Shown here piece after piece: positions 9,001 to 19,307 of a DNA stretch of 64,000 bases (its first letter is position 1; the number at the start of each line of letters is the position of its first letter). Source of the stretch: Fistulifera solaris (lineage: Eukaryota > Bacillariophyta > Bacillariophyceae > Naviculales > Stauroneidaceae). The translations under genes and the position numbers were made by a program. Location of the stretch: the NCBI GenBank assembly GCA_030295235.1, contig AP026148.1, positions 1-64,000 of the forward strand, written 5' to 3'. The notes under the pieces were generated by a model that worked only from the letters and a program-made list of their open reading frames with translations, made no database searches and had not been told where the DNA came from.

Positions 9001-11331
9001 GATTATCAGGCTTCACGAAGAGGGGAGGGTGAAGGCAGAAAAAGCCCGTGCAGAGGAGGAAACAAGGTTGGCAGCTATTGCTGCGGCAAAGCGCGACGAA
9101 TCCACCAGACGAAGCTTGTTGCAGTTCCGCTTATCCAACGAAGCGAAAAGGAGAGAGATTATCAGGCTTAACGAAGAGGGGAGGGTGAAGGCAGAAAAAG
9201 ACCGTGCAGAGGGAGGAAACAAGGTTGGCAGCTATTGCTGCGGCAAAGCGCGACGAATCCACCAGACGAAGCTTGTTGCAGTTCCGCTTATCCGACGAAG
9301 CGAAATGGAGAGAGATTATAAGGAAGCAGGAATCGGGGCGAGAAAAAGTAGAGACGGACCGTTTACGAGAATTAGATCGCTTGGAAGCAATTGCACAGTT
9401 TGAAGAAAAGCAGCGACTTGCTGAGCAAGCTCGAAAAGAATACGATGCTCGAATGATCGCGGTGGCAAGGCAGCACGAAATTGAGAGGAGTAAGCAGCTT
9501 GCCCGCGAAAGGGAATTTGCGAGACTTCCTTTGCTCGCAAGGCTAGAGCTTGACACGCAAATTATCCAACGTCCTGCTGATAGTCCCTGGCCGACATCGA
9601 CTGTAATTGGGAGAGATGAGAGTGCTAACGGCAGCCAAAATAATGTCAATCAAACTGATCCTTCTCTTCTTGTCGGCATTCTCAATGTTACAGATGGGGC
9701 CGGTATTGCTACTTCAGCTCAATCCTTATCTTTTTCCTCCGTCAAACAGCAACCTAATTCACACTCTATTGGAGCTGATTCCACTAGCCGACAGTTTTCC
9801 AAGTCCGTCTACGAAGGCATGGAGCGAGGCAATGTGAAGCGAGGCAGCTTACTTTCAAAGTCGAGAATGAGTCCAAAGAGAAAAGTAGAGCAGCTTTCGC
9901 AATCAGGACGTGGGTTTTCAAAAAGAATTTGAAAGACCAATTGAAATCGACGCGGGCTGCTAGATTCATTGAAAATGACGCCAAGAAAGTTGAAGCACAA
10001 ACGACAAGGATTGCCGCCGATGTTAAACCATATTTTTCTGCAAATGATCAAGAAACTAGTCGCCATGAATTGCCACGATATAGTTTTCTAAACGGATCCA
10101 ATGTGACACGAACAGCACTCTTCGAACAAGAAGCAATTACGGAAGCAATGGATTTTCAAATGATATCTCCCGACTTTGCGTCCAATAGCGGAAATGGCGT
10201 GATCTCGTCAGTTGCAAAGCGCGAAGAGGCGATGCGCCGAGGTTTGCTGCAGCATCGATTGTTGAACGAGGCCAGCAGTAAGCGAGCTGCTCAAAAGATT
10301 GAGGAAACATTCACTGAAATTAGAGATAGCCCGGCTACAACCCCAGATATTCAGTCTCGCGATGAAACCGCCGAGCTTTTGTCAATCGTAAAGCGTCAAG
10401 AAGCAACCCATCGCGGTTTATTGCAGCAACGCTTGCTGATCGAGGCCAACCAAAAGCAACTGGCCCAGCAAGATACCATCGACTTAGAAAGGAGCCGCAT
10501 GAATTCTACTGAAATGCCGATCGATAGTGCCAGCGACTTGCTTGAATCAACTGCAGAACGTCAAGAAGTAACCCATCGTGGCCTGTTACAGCACCGATTG
10601 ACGAATGATGCAAACTCCGATAAATTATCTCGGGCTAAGAGAGAGGAATCATCTGTAGTCTTGCCGAAAGTCCGAGCAAATCATACCGAAACATTAGATC
10701 GAACGAATTGTGACGGCCTAGTGACTGGTGCACGTACTCACGAATCGAATCAACGGGCCCTTTTGCAGTACCGTTTGTCTTCCAACTCAAGTGCTGACAC
10801 TATAATTGAGGTTGAGAAACAAACAAAAGCCAAACTGGCCGAAGAGGAAGCCCAAGCAGCTGTCGAGCTGGCAGAATCGATCTTGGCTTCAATCGATGAG
10901 ACTGAAATTCCAACGCGGACTCGCAAGGGTGCATCGCTTGTTGGTTCCCTTCTTACCAATATTGAAAGGTCGAAAGAACTGGAAAGCTCACAATTGAAGT
11001 CGCACGCGGTGTATTCAACATTGTGAGTAGGTTTTTGAAGGACGTTGCCAAAGATCATACGCCAATTGCCAGCGTTGTGAATGGTAAGGATCTAATTTTG
11101 AAACAGAAAGAAGAAAATGCACGAATTGCTGCTGAAGCTGCGCGATTGGCGGAAGAAGCTGCTCGCTTGGAAGCAGCACGCTTAAAAAAGATTGAAGAAG
11201 CGATCGAAGCAAGAAGGAAAACGGCAGAACTTAGCTTGGCCAAGGCTGCCGTACAAGAAGATAAGGAGATACGCCAGAGTAGCCACACAAAAGAACAGTG
11301 CCTTTCTTTGCAAGTCTCAAGAGAGGCGTAG
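6007..11331 (+). CDS. Giant secreted coiled-coil repeat protein 2, frame-broken
   Basis: Not a known family. The ATG at 6007 gives a fine signal peptide (MKLLLNLPLSVWLLSGTFLA) if one extra base near 6011 is ignored. A Ser/Pro/Asn-rich segment (6150-6590) follows. Next comes an Ala/Glu/Arg/Lys coiled coil holding fourteen 32-residue repeats (6731-8074), then more coiled coil. From 8930 to 10790 there are at least seven copies of a motif like KRDESxRRSLLQxRLxNEA. The C-terminus (11023-11331) is again coiled coil. Single-base shifts lie near 6011, 7843, 8340-8355, 9214, 9915 and 11020. They cancel overall, giving about 1774 residues. Two are proved by internal repeats whose period slips by exactly one base. 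Extended secreted rods of this kind suggest an extracellular or cell-wall structural role; this is inference. Confidence 0.65.
6731..8074 (+). repeat. 96-bp coding tandem repeat, 14 units
   Basis: Units start with AGAGCACG or its GGAGCACG variant every 96 bases from 6731. Unit 13 starts at 7882, one base early, because an A5 run has become A4 near 7843. Unit 14 (7978) is diverged. Each unit encodes 32 residues of the type KAAEEKEKQRIAAEEEKARL. Units differ at only a few sites (AR/AG, KAAEE/KAAKE, EEK/EET), so the array is young or kept uniform by unequal exchange. Confidence 0.95.
8931..9310 (+). repeat. 156-bp coding tandem repeat, about 2.5 units
   Basis: CAAAGCGCGACGAATCC starts at 8931, 9087 and 9244. 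The spacings are 156 and 157; the extra base is a G gained near 9214, which also shifts the frame. Each unit encodes the LLQFRLSNEA motif followed by a charged helix. Confidence 0.9.
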
Positions 11332-11434
11332 AATCTCTTTAACTCTATGGACTTTCAAATCTTGAGACAAAATAAAAATTCCATTATTTATTCAAAATCA
11401 CGCTGCTTTTGCGACTACATAAAATTGCAGCTTT

Positions 11435-12316
11435 TTAAACCTCTAATTGTGATTTCAGAGGCGTTTCTTTTCCATCATACTCCCTTCCAGCAATACAAAT
11501 TGATGTTGTATCATTTGAAGGAACGGGTTCGGCAATGGCTGGCACACGATCTTCCTCTGTAAGAGACAGTGGTGCTACAATTTCTTGTAAGACAACATTC
11601 CCACTATTCGTCGCGTCAACAGAGGGTAAGGAACTTTCATTCACGGACGAATTGGAACTTAAATGAGGGAAACCCATGGCTCGTACTCGGGTTTCTCCCA
11701 AGACTTCTTTAGCGGCAGCGCGCAACTCGGGGGCGGTGAAAAGTTCTCGCCGACAATACGGGCATTCATCGTGTTTCGTTAACCACTCCATGCAACACGA
11801 ATAGTGAAATGTATGCTGACAAGTAGTTCCTCTCAGAATGCGCACACCAGGTTCGTAAGGAAGGAGGCAGATACAACACGCCCGATCATGCTGCAAGTCC
11901 GTCAGAGCGTCTTCGGAGGTTTCTGCTACAAAAGTCACTGGGGGCGCTTCATCGGGTTGCCAGCAAAGAGAGGAAGGAAAGATTCGAGCAAGCAATTTCG
12001 CTCGATCGCTCAAAGTTAACCCAAATAGTTGTGCCTTTCGACTCACCAGCCCCTGATCCATCTCTTCTGGCTCATACACGCAGCAACAGCAACAGCGATC
12101 CATGAAATGATTCAAGAAATATGTCGCCAGAATGAATACACTCAACAAAAAGAAACCCCACAGGAGAAGAAGCCCATATTCGCGTGCTTTTTCCTTTGAC
12201 GTTCGAGTCTCTTCCTCCGTTTGCAATGCTCTAAGATTTCCATGCGAAGCAACCTCAGCGATCTGAAGGATCCAAAAGCAGAGGAGACGCACTTGAAGTC
12301 GATAGTGTACGCTCAT
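11435..12316 (-). CDS. RING-H2 finger membrane protein (E3 ligase type), copy 1
   Basis: 293 residues from the ATG at 12316; the longer frame has only a non-ATG start and an unlikely leader. An N-terminal hydrophobic segment (signal peptide or anchor) is followed by a transmembrane helix around YGLLLLWGFFLLSVFILATY and a Cys-rich CCCCC stretch on its far side. The C-terminal half holds a full RING-H2: CCICLL, then CQHTFHYSC, then CPYC, with C-x2-C, C-x-H-x2-H-x2-C and C-x2-C spacing. This suggests a membrane-bound ubiquitin ligase; substrate unknown. It is paralogous to the gene at 44675-45532: both have LARIFP-S-x-W ahead of the RING and TTCQHxFHYSCCMEW within it. The reading frame is unbroken. 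Confidence 0.8.
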   Translation of the reverse strand: MSVHYRLQVRLLCFWILQIAEVASHGNLRALQTEEETRTSKEKAREYGLLLLWGFFLLSVFILATYFLNHFMDRCCCCCVYEPEEMDQGLVSRKAQLFGLTLSDRAKLLARIFPSSLCWQPDEAPPVTFVAETSEDALTDLQHDRACCICLLPYEPGVRILRGTTCQHTFHYSCCMEWLTKHDECPYCRRELFTAPELRAAAKEVLGETRVRAMGFPHLSSNSSVNESSLPSVDATNSGNVVLQEIVAPLSLTEEDRVPAIAEPVPSNDTTSICIAGREYDGKETPLKSQLEV

Positions 12317-13370
12317 TGTAAAGGTAGTCGTTGGTTTTTGCAGCGTCTGCGACGTCTTTGGTGGCGTCAAATATTGATCAGAGACTACAAAGTAGCTAGA
12401 CAATCGTAGCGTAGTGTCTTGAAACAATATTCTACTTTGTTTACTTTGGAGGCGGGGAACACAGCGCACAATGTTTAAGTCACAAGGTACGGTACGGTGC
12501 GGTGCGGTACCGGTAGCTTCTCTATCCTGCATAACAAGTACATTCCTCGTTCATCGTTCATCGTCATGGTCTCGTCCCTCTTCATCAAACTTCCGCCGAG
12601 AAGTCGGAACTCGGAACTGTTGCCAAGAAGGAAGCACTCGGAACAAAGCAAACAAAAGTGACGTGTCACGCTCTGAGAGTGTCACGTGTGAACCCTTTGC
12701 TGTGGAATATATTAACACGAAAAAAAAAGTATTTGGTATAAATCATGATAACATAATCAAACCTTAATATTTTGCCCTTTTTCACTCAATCTGTGCCAGT
12801 TTATATTGTAAATCACGTTCGAAAATGCGAATTCAACATTCAACAATACATGTTTCCATTTTCCATCCTTTATCGATAGTTGATAAGTACACAATGATAC
12901 GAAATAATTCCCAGGGAATGGTTCTGACATTCTTCGTTATTCGTTACACGTGCATAGTATTTAATTCGATACATTGAAGTAGTGTACACCAGGTAAGGTT
13001 TGAACATAACGCTGATTTGAAAGACCATGAAACGGACCGAGCGAAGAGCGAAACGCTGAACGCTGAACGCTAATACTAAAAAAAGTTGCGAAAGCAACTG
13101 GCTACGGGCTACCTGGTACCAGTACCTGGTCTTCGTACTTGTGTACTTGTAACCCAGCCAAAAGCCAAACACTGCTCAGCGCTCAGCGTTCTCAACCCGA
13201 AACGAGAAGACACAATTCTCGCCATATAACCAGCTACAGGCCTTTATTGGTGTTCAGTTGCTCATTGTAGTTAATAACAAAGCCATCTTTGCCTTTGCTA
13301 GTTTGGTTTCTGGCTTATCATTCCAGTAGACTGCTGCATTTCATTTCATTGATTTTCGCACGATCGCAAC
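12317..13370. promoter_or_regulatory. Divergent spacer between RING-H2 gene and HSF
   Basis: One kilobase serving as 5' flank of both neighbours. It holds a GGTACGGTACGGTGCGGTGC run that ends in GGTACCGG (about 12486-12516), ACCTGGTACCAGTACCTGGT at 13111-13130, and short GAACGCT and AGCGCTC repeats near 13055 and 13175. No gene is seen. Confidence 0.4.
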
Positions 13371-14463
13371 ATGTCTGATTTGCTGATTACCGGAGGACCC
13401 GAAGAATCGTTGCAGTACGGCTCTTCTGCGTTAGGCATCGACGCGACGAGCATTCTCCCTTTGAGCGCGTCTCTCCCGATCAATATCCGGCGTTTGTTCG
13501 TGAAAATGATGCTACGCTTTCCTTTCCGGAAAAGGTACGCTGAGAAGGGCATTTTACATTTTAAGAGGTGGTTGTCTACTTCATCGTTTACTCACTTTTT
13601 CACGCCGCATATTAATACAACGCAACACAATATCAAAGCTAATTATGATGCTCATGCACATCGAACACGTGTGCATCTCGACGGGGCGAAGACCCGAGGA
13701 AGAAGCGATTCACTGGACGAATTCGGGAGATGCTTTTGTTGTTCGCGATGAGAACAGACTTAGTGCGGTGTGGCTTCGTGTCTTCTTCGGGGATACCAAG
13801 TACAGCTCGTTTACGCGCAAGCTATATAGATGGTCTTTCCATAAAATCAGCCCGTCGGTCTACAATCTTGACCGTAATCAAGTCACGATATTCGGTAGTA
13901 TTAACTTTCATCGTGAGCAGAAGCACCTTGTTTTGCAAATGGAAAGTCAGACTGCCGCAAAGCAGCGACGATCTATCATGGCGCAGCAGCGAAAGATCAA
14001 GCAACAGCAGCTATTGAAAAATAAAGAAACCAAGACATCTTTCAACGTGGTCCCCCAGATAGACCAGCAGGCCGATTCGTCATCTGACACGTTACTTGAT
14101 GGATTTGCGAAAGAGAGAGTGCCAAAGCCAGTTAACACAAAGTCTTCTCCCAATCGTCTCTCAACGCATGATCCCCATATTGATGTGATGGAAAGACTAC
14201 AGAAAGGTCTAGTTCTAGCCAACTTTCTCCGCGAAGGAGGTTATCAGGGGTCACTTTTAAACTTTCAGCGTTTGCTCGAGCACAATGGGACTCTACACAG
14301 CCTTGACGCTGGTGTGATCGCCAGTTCAGCATCGATTGCGGACCAACCATCCTTCGCCATGCAGTTGTTGAAACAGAGAATTCAGCAGCAAGAGGTGCAG
14401 TATGAGCGTATGCAAATGCAAGCTTTGGCGGCAATTATTCGTAATCGCTTTGCCCAAGAATGA
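13371..14463 (+). CDS. Heat shock transcription factor (HSF-type), two exons
   Basis: The N-terminal HSF DNA-binding domain is clear: FPEKLIMML at its start, FVVRDENRL, then FFGDTKYSSFTRKLYRWSF (the recognition helix region) and FGSINFHREQKHL. The ATG at 13371 opens exon 1, which ends in AAG at 13534. The intron is 13535-13638 (GTACGC...CAAAG, 104 bp, phase 0). Exon 2 is 13639-14463. Exon 1 has lost one C in the CCC at 13457-13459; before it the protein reads MSDLLITGGPEES, after it SPDQYPAFVREND. Restored length is about 329 residues. A Gln/Lys-rich stretch follows the DNA-binding domain, as in many HSFs. The family is greatly expanded in diatoms. Role: sequence-specific nuclear transcription factor; targets unknown. 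Confidence 0.88.
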
Positions 14464-15165
14464 GGTTTGCCCGACGAAGACCGGCTCTTCGTCGGTCAAG
14501 TCGGCACTATTCCGGCTGTAGGATAGCCTGTTTGTTTGCCTACATGCTGGTTTTGTCCCTCATGTTTTCTGCAGGGACGCAGCTCCCGACTGATTTCGTT
14601 TCTCGTACAGAACGTGACTCCACGCAAACGATGGATCACCCGAGAACGGAATCAACGTCACAGAGACCTGCGCTCTTGCAACCAATGGTGATTGAAACGA
14701 TTCTTCTCGAATGACTTCACGCTTCGGCGTGGACGACACTATGAGAGAGGAATCGAGATTACCGACCCTTTGTGACACTTGTGACGATGGATGTTGTTGG
14801 TATTCGTCACACGTTACGACTATGTTCTTCACTGATTAGCAATAACTTCGAATGCTGAAGCAATTTGATTGCAGGACATATCTTGACCGTTTTGTCGAAT
14901 GACTTCATTCACTTGTGAGTGACTGAACGAAATGACGGAGCGGTACAGTGTGCTTGTAAAGCTATAGCGCAGCAAAACTTTATACTCTATACATATTCAT
15001 GTGTAAGGAAGCAAACCTTATCAACTAGGCTTACATTGAGAGAAGTAAGAGGAACTATACTCGATTGAAACCAAGTAATATGAGAAGGATCGCTTACTTA
15101 GTATTTGTTTACAGCTGCACGCTTCCAAGCCATGTGGTGTACTATCTTACTGCCGAAATTCATGC
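14464..15165. other. Intergenic / HSF 3' flank
   Basis: An open frame of 84 codons at 14460-14714 overlaps the HSF stop and holds one hydrophobic stretch. It could be a frameshifted continuation of HSF, but I see no family evidence. The remainder is AT-rich and featureless. Confidence 0.4.
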
Positions 15166-16464
15166 TCACTCTTGTTTGTATTCTCTAAGTCTTCGCTTTG
15201 ACTCTTCTAATTGGAACAAGGCTCGGGCTCTTACTTCGTTACAGCGATTCTCCATCAGATCATGTGGCGAGACTTGCTTTCGCTTCGAAGACAGCACGTC
15301 ATGTTGTTCTTTGGGTTGTGCGTAATTACCAACAAAGTGCCCAAACCCTGAATCCCCGTCTGATTTTCCTCGCCTTTTCGTTGCGGCTCCAAAGAACGAC
15401 ACTATCGGCACAGTCCTGGAGCGAATCATCGTAAGGTCTTTCGAAGCGGGATGCGATACAATCCACGAAAAAGAAAGAAGTTCATTGGGTTTGATCTCAT
15501 TTTCTCGTCGACTTGGTAGCAATGGCTGATAAGACGAATCTTTATCTGTAGTTCTACCTTTCACTCTTCGTCCGGAAAGCTCTAACATGGATTCGGAATT
15601 TCCCGTTTTTAGTTCGATCATGAGTTTTTTGTACCAGAGATGGGTTTCTACCTCGATAGCTAACTCTTCCTTCTTCTTCTCTTCGTGAATGACCAGCTCC
15701 AAAGCTGTTGATTCGTTTCCAACAGGCTTTTCTTCAAAGATTTTCTCAAATTCTTCCAATTGTCGGTCAACAATTCTTCTTCGAGCTTTGAGTTTCTTGA
15801 AAAGCTCATGACTGAAGGGCAAAAGAGGAAGACCAAAGCTATCCCTGGGAGGTGACGACGCTTGACTAACATTACTAGATCCAGATCGAGGGCTCGCTTG
15901 TTCATGCGCAGCGTTGTCAAGGAAACGTTCCGAGCTTTCAATTACGCCCGAAGGGTTCTTGGTTTTGAGAGAGTCCGAAGTCGAAGGAGCAGTTGAGTGA
16001 CTTGCATACCTTGCGTCGTTCTTATCGACTGAGAGTACAGTATGTAGCGCCGAATGATGATTCGGAGGCGTTGCCAATGTTTCATTGTTAGATAAAAGAG
16101 TGATCGATGAATCATCATCACGGCGATCATCAAAGTCTTCCCACCAGTTTAACGATGTATTCAACAAGTCGTCGTCCTGATTTGACAAGTCCATATAGTC
16201 GTCAGATTTCACGATGCCAAGCATAGTCTCTCGGTATGATTTCGGATGATTCGCCGCAGTTTGTGTGCTGTAGGTGCCGCTGCTAGTTGTGCTGTAACTC
16301 TCGTAGCTGTCAACACTTTTTCTTTGATTCACCCAAGTGGGTGCAGCGATACCAACGAGACCCTTATTCTCGTTAATCGTGACATCAACTGTTATGTCCC
16401 TTACCGATTGAATTAGTATTTGTGAGGGCGAAAGTAAGTAAGCTGGTTTTGCTTCTTCGTTCAT
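15166..16464 (-). CDS. Hypothetical protein, 432 aa
   Basis: A single unbroken frame from a good ATG at 16464. No family recognised. The N-terminal 200 residues are Ser/Thr/Asp-rich and probably disordered. A charged helix follows (KKLKARRRIVDRQLEEFEKI, then EEKKKEELAIEVE, about residues 230-290). The C-terminal end is helical and basic. It has no signal peptide or membrane segment, so a cytosolic or nuclear place is likely. It is convergent with the HSF gene. Confidence 0.6.
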   Translation of the reverse strand: MNEEAKPAYLLSPSQILIQSVRDITVDVTINENKGLVGIAAPTWVNQRKSVDSYESYSTTSSGTYSTQTAANHPKSYRETMLGIVKSDDYMDLSNQDDDLLNTSLNWWEDFDDRRDDDSSITLLSNNETLATPPNHHSALHTVLSVDKNDARYASHSTAPSTSDSLKTKNPSGVIESSERFLDNAAHEQASPRSGSSNVSQASSPPRDSFGLPLLPFSHELFKKLKARRRIVDRQLEEFEKIFEEKPVGNESTALELVIHEEKKKEELAIEVETHLWYKKLMIELKTGNSESMLELSGRRVKGRTTDKDSSYQPLLPSRRENEIKPNELLSFSWIVSHPASKDLTMIRSRTVPIVSFFGAATKRRGKSDGDSGFGHFVGNYAQPKEQHDVLSSKRKQVSPHDLMENRCNEVRARALFQLEESKRRLREYKQE

Positions 16465-16971
16465 TTTTCAATTGTTGGGGAGTCTTTTGTTAGTCTATCG
16501 CCTCACTTGATGTGCTCAGCGCCCTTCAAACTTGTCGAATCGCGACTCTATCACTTCCGACGAAAGAAGATCGATTCAGTAGAAGATCAAGTGGATTGTC
16601 TATCTTGAACGGTGTCAATGACTTGTTCGTTCATGAAATAATAATGAAGTGCATGAAAACAAAAAAACAAAGCCTGCATGCATCCAGATATTGGATTTTT
16701 GAAAAACAAGACAACTCTTGAGTGTTACAGAGCGTCGCGGGTATGCCCTATTATGTATCATGCGGTACAGAATTATGCTATGTGAAGAGGCGGCGTTTCG
16801 CAACGTAAAAAAATACTTGCAGGCCAAAGGAATTTACTTAGTAGGAGAGTCGGTACACGAAACGCGCAACGTCGTTCGGATCCGGCCATCCAGTCTCAGT
16901 CAAGGGTAAAACACGACTTTTCGACTCCGCCGCCTACAACCTGATAAGTCCGCCTTGAAAAAACTTATGGT
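16465..16971. other. Intergenic, no gene seen
   Basis: Short frames only. This is the 5' flank of the hypothetical gene and the 3' flank of the PqiA-like gene. Confidence 0.4.
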
Positions 16972-18922
16972 CTAGTCACCCGACTTATCGTCATCTAGGA
17001 CGAGACCGCCAAGCACTTTGGTCCACAGATAGTCTATCTGATAATAGGGGTCATGATGGTAGCGTGTAGCGACAGCGCTGTTGACGAAATACTGGACGAA
17101 CCCCGAAGAAATAGAATACGCAAGAAGAAGAAAAAATCCCGGTCCCATGTCTCCATTGACGCCCAGAATGTCCGATCCTGCATCACCTGCTAGGCGATTG
17201 ATTAGTGCATCGAATTTGTACTGCCGATGAGGACGGAGCGTGAGAAAACCACAACTTTGTCAAAAATGTGGCGATAAAGATCTTACCTGAACTATATAAA
17301 CTCCCATTAACAATACGTCAACACTTGCAAATGTCCAAATCGAGTCGCCAAGCTGTAAGATCATGCTATTGGAAACAGCACCGAGCAATGCCAGCACTTG
17401 TATCAAATGCACAACAAGAGGCGACACGACCACAAGGAGCAAGTACGCCATACATAGTGTCCACATGGCAGGTTCCGCGGAACTGTCACGCATCGCTTCG
17501 TCACTTAAAAGTTCCGTTCCTAAAGTGAAAATGTTGTAGCTTCTCTCGCAAACAACATCTCGTTGCTCTCCTTTGGTTGTTTGAAAACGCAATATTTCTG
17601 AAATCGACCCAACAACATAGAGAGCAATGCTCGTCGCCCATGAAAGCCCAACGAAAAAGGTTGCAAACGTCAGGCTACGACAAGAGTGTCCGGGACTCGA
17701 GGAATTGTACGCATTTTGAAACTGCAATACAGCCATTAATGGTTTTTCGACGTCGGTCGTTTCTTGTGCCTCATGGTCGGCCTCCTTATTGTGTTCCTTC
17801 AACGACTCTTGATGCAAGGCTGCCATCCATTCAATGTGCCAAAACTCCCAGAAAGTGGCCAAGAGAAATGCAACAATCGCTGGACGTGCTTCGCCACGAA
17901 TCATAATCGTAGTTTCGCCTATCAACGCTTGGAGCCAAACCCCAACCAGGAGAATGAGAACGACCTTTCGAAACATAGTCTTGTTAGACACGATGCAGCA
18001 TTCACTAACTATCCTTGCGATGCATACTTACGTAGACGTCGACGAGCGTGTATTTGCCCAGTCGCTTGAGCCATTTCAGCAGCGTAGATCTTGTCTCAAT
18101 CGAAGGGGTCATCCAGGCAAACATGAGAAGAATGTTTTTAAGATACGGCCAGATTCCCGAAAAGATCACAACGAGAAAGGCCAGCAGCTTGGCGTCTCCA
18201 TTCCACGCATCTTGCAAAGCGTTCAGAAACTTGATTTCGTACACTGGATAGTACTCAATAGGAGTTCCTTCTTGTTCTTCCGCATCAATGATTATGCAAG
18301 TATCACTTTGTTCTTCTTGTTCTCGACGACGATGATGGTACACATAACGCGCCGAAGAAAAAAATCCAGTGCAATTGTAAAAAACCTCTTGACAGGGAAG
18401 ATTGCATGTTTGACATTCATTTGATTGAGAATCTTGGGCACAGACAAAGGCACATCCATTCTGCAATCCACACTGCGGCAAGACTGCAAAGCAATCTGCA
18501 CATGCGGTCGAATAACCGAAATTTTCAACAAAGCATTCTGTATTGCATTGCACATCAACAAGACAACCTGTTTGTTGCGAACAGAATGAATTGGTAGTGC
18601 TGCGATTCGCGGCTCCTCCCAGTGCATTCCAGACCTCTGTGTCTTTTAAAGTACAAATGCCCGTAGCATTATTTGTTGTGTTTGTATTTATATCGACACG
18701 AGGCTGATTCGAATAAATGACACCCGAAACTCCCAAATGAGCGTACAGCATCAACGCCGCATTCAAAACCAGTGAAAGCGTTTGTAAATATCCCGTTCTT
18801 CGACTGTATTTTAAAGCCAAAGAAAAGAATGATGACAAGGACGAATCGTCAGTCCGAATATCATCGCTTCGTCGATTTTGCTGCTGCAAATCTTCATTCA
18901 TGTCGTCATTCATTGCACTCAT
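16972..18922 (-). CDS. PqiA-like multipass membrane protein, three exons
   Basis: Exons 18922-18032, 17979-17287 and 17220-16972; introns 17980-18031 (GTAAGT...AACAAG, 52 bp) and 17221-17286 (GTAAGA...CGGCAG, 66 bp), both phase 0. The product is 610 residues. The start is the ATG at 18922, as the longer frame begins with GTG. After an N-terminal helix comes a luminal region with about 15 cysteines (CAxDC, CNLPC-like pairs). The PqiA signature follows: a hydrophobic helix, GIWPYLKNILLMFAWMTP, then RLGKYTLVDVY running across intron 1 into another helix. Further membrane helices are in exons 2 and 3. PqiA proteins belong to bacterial envelope lipid-transport systems; eukaryotic forms are poorly studied. 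The reading frame is unbroken. Confidence 0.72.
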
Positions 18923-19307
18923 TCTTTCGCTCGACACTGGAAAACCAAAGAATGATTATAAATTAACAATTAAATCAAGTTGCCTCTTATCGAAAGAATG
19001 AAGGCGCATTCACGTTGAGTATGACTATAAAGCAAAGTGTAGGCTAAACTTTTCCACGACTAAATATCAGTCATGAATTTATGATGCATGACTCATGACC
19101 GAAAGGCAGTCGTGGATGATAGTAATGGTGCTTTCGGAGCAGCAGCTCAACATTATTATTTTTGCTGCTTTTATTCATCGCAGTCATCAGCAACATCATC
19201 AATTGCTGCTGCTTACAAACTATTCATTCGATCTTGTTCTCTTCTCTTCACCTCATTTCCTTTTTTGATTAAAATTACATCGTGTAGACAGAAACATGAT
19301 ATTTAAG
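18923..19307. other. Intergenic with a large inverted motif pair
   Basis: Spacer between the 5' end of the PqiA-like gene and the 3' end of the first FAS1 gene. It contains the paired dispersed motif at 19054-19115 and nothing else recognisable. Confidence 0.45.
19054..19115. repeat. Two dispersed motifs in head-to-head array
   Basis: CCACGACTAAATATCAGTCA at 19054 and CTCATGACCGAAAGGCAGTC at 19092 are opposite-strand copies of the dispersed motif. Together they make a 62-bp inverted repeat with CCACGACT at one end and AGTCGTGG at the other. Confidence 0.6.

Noticed and set aside
14460-14714. 84-codon frame after the HSF stop as a separate gene
   Set aside because: It overlaps the HSF stop codon, shows no family features and may be 3' untranslated sequence or a shifted tail.
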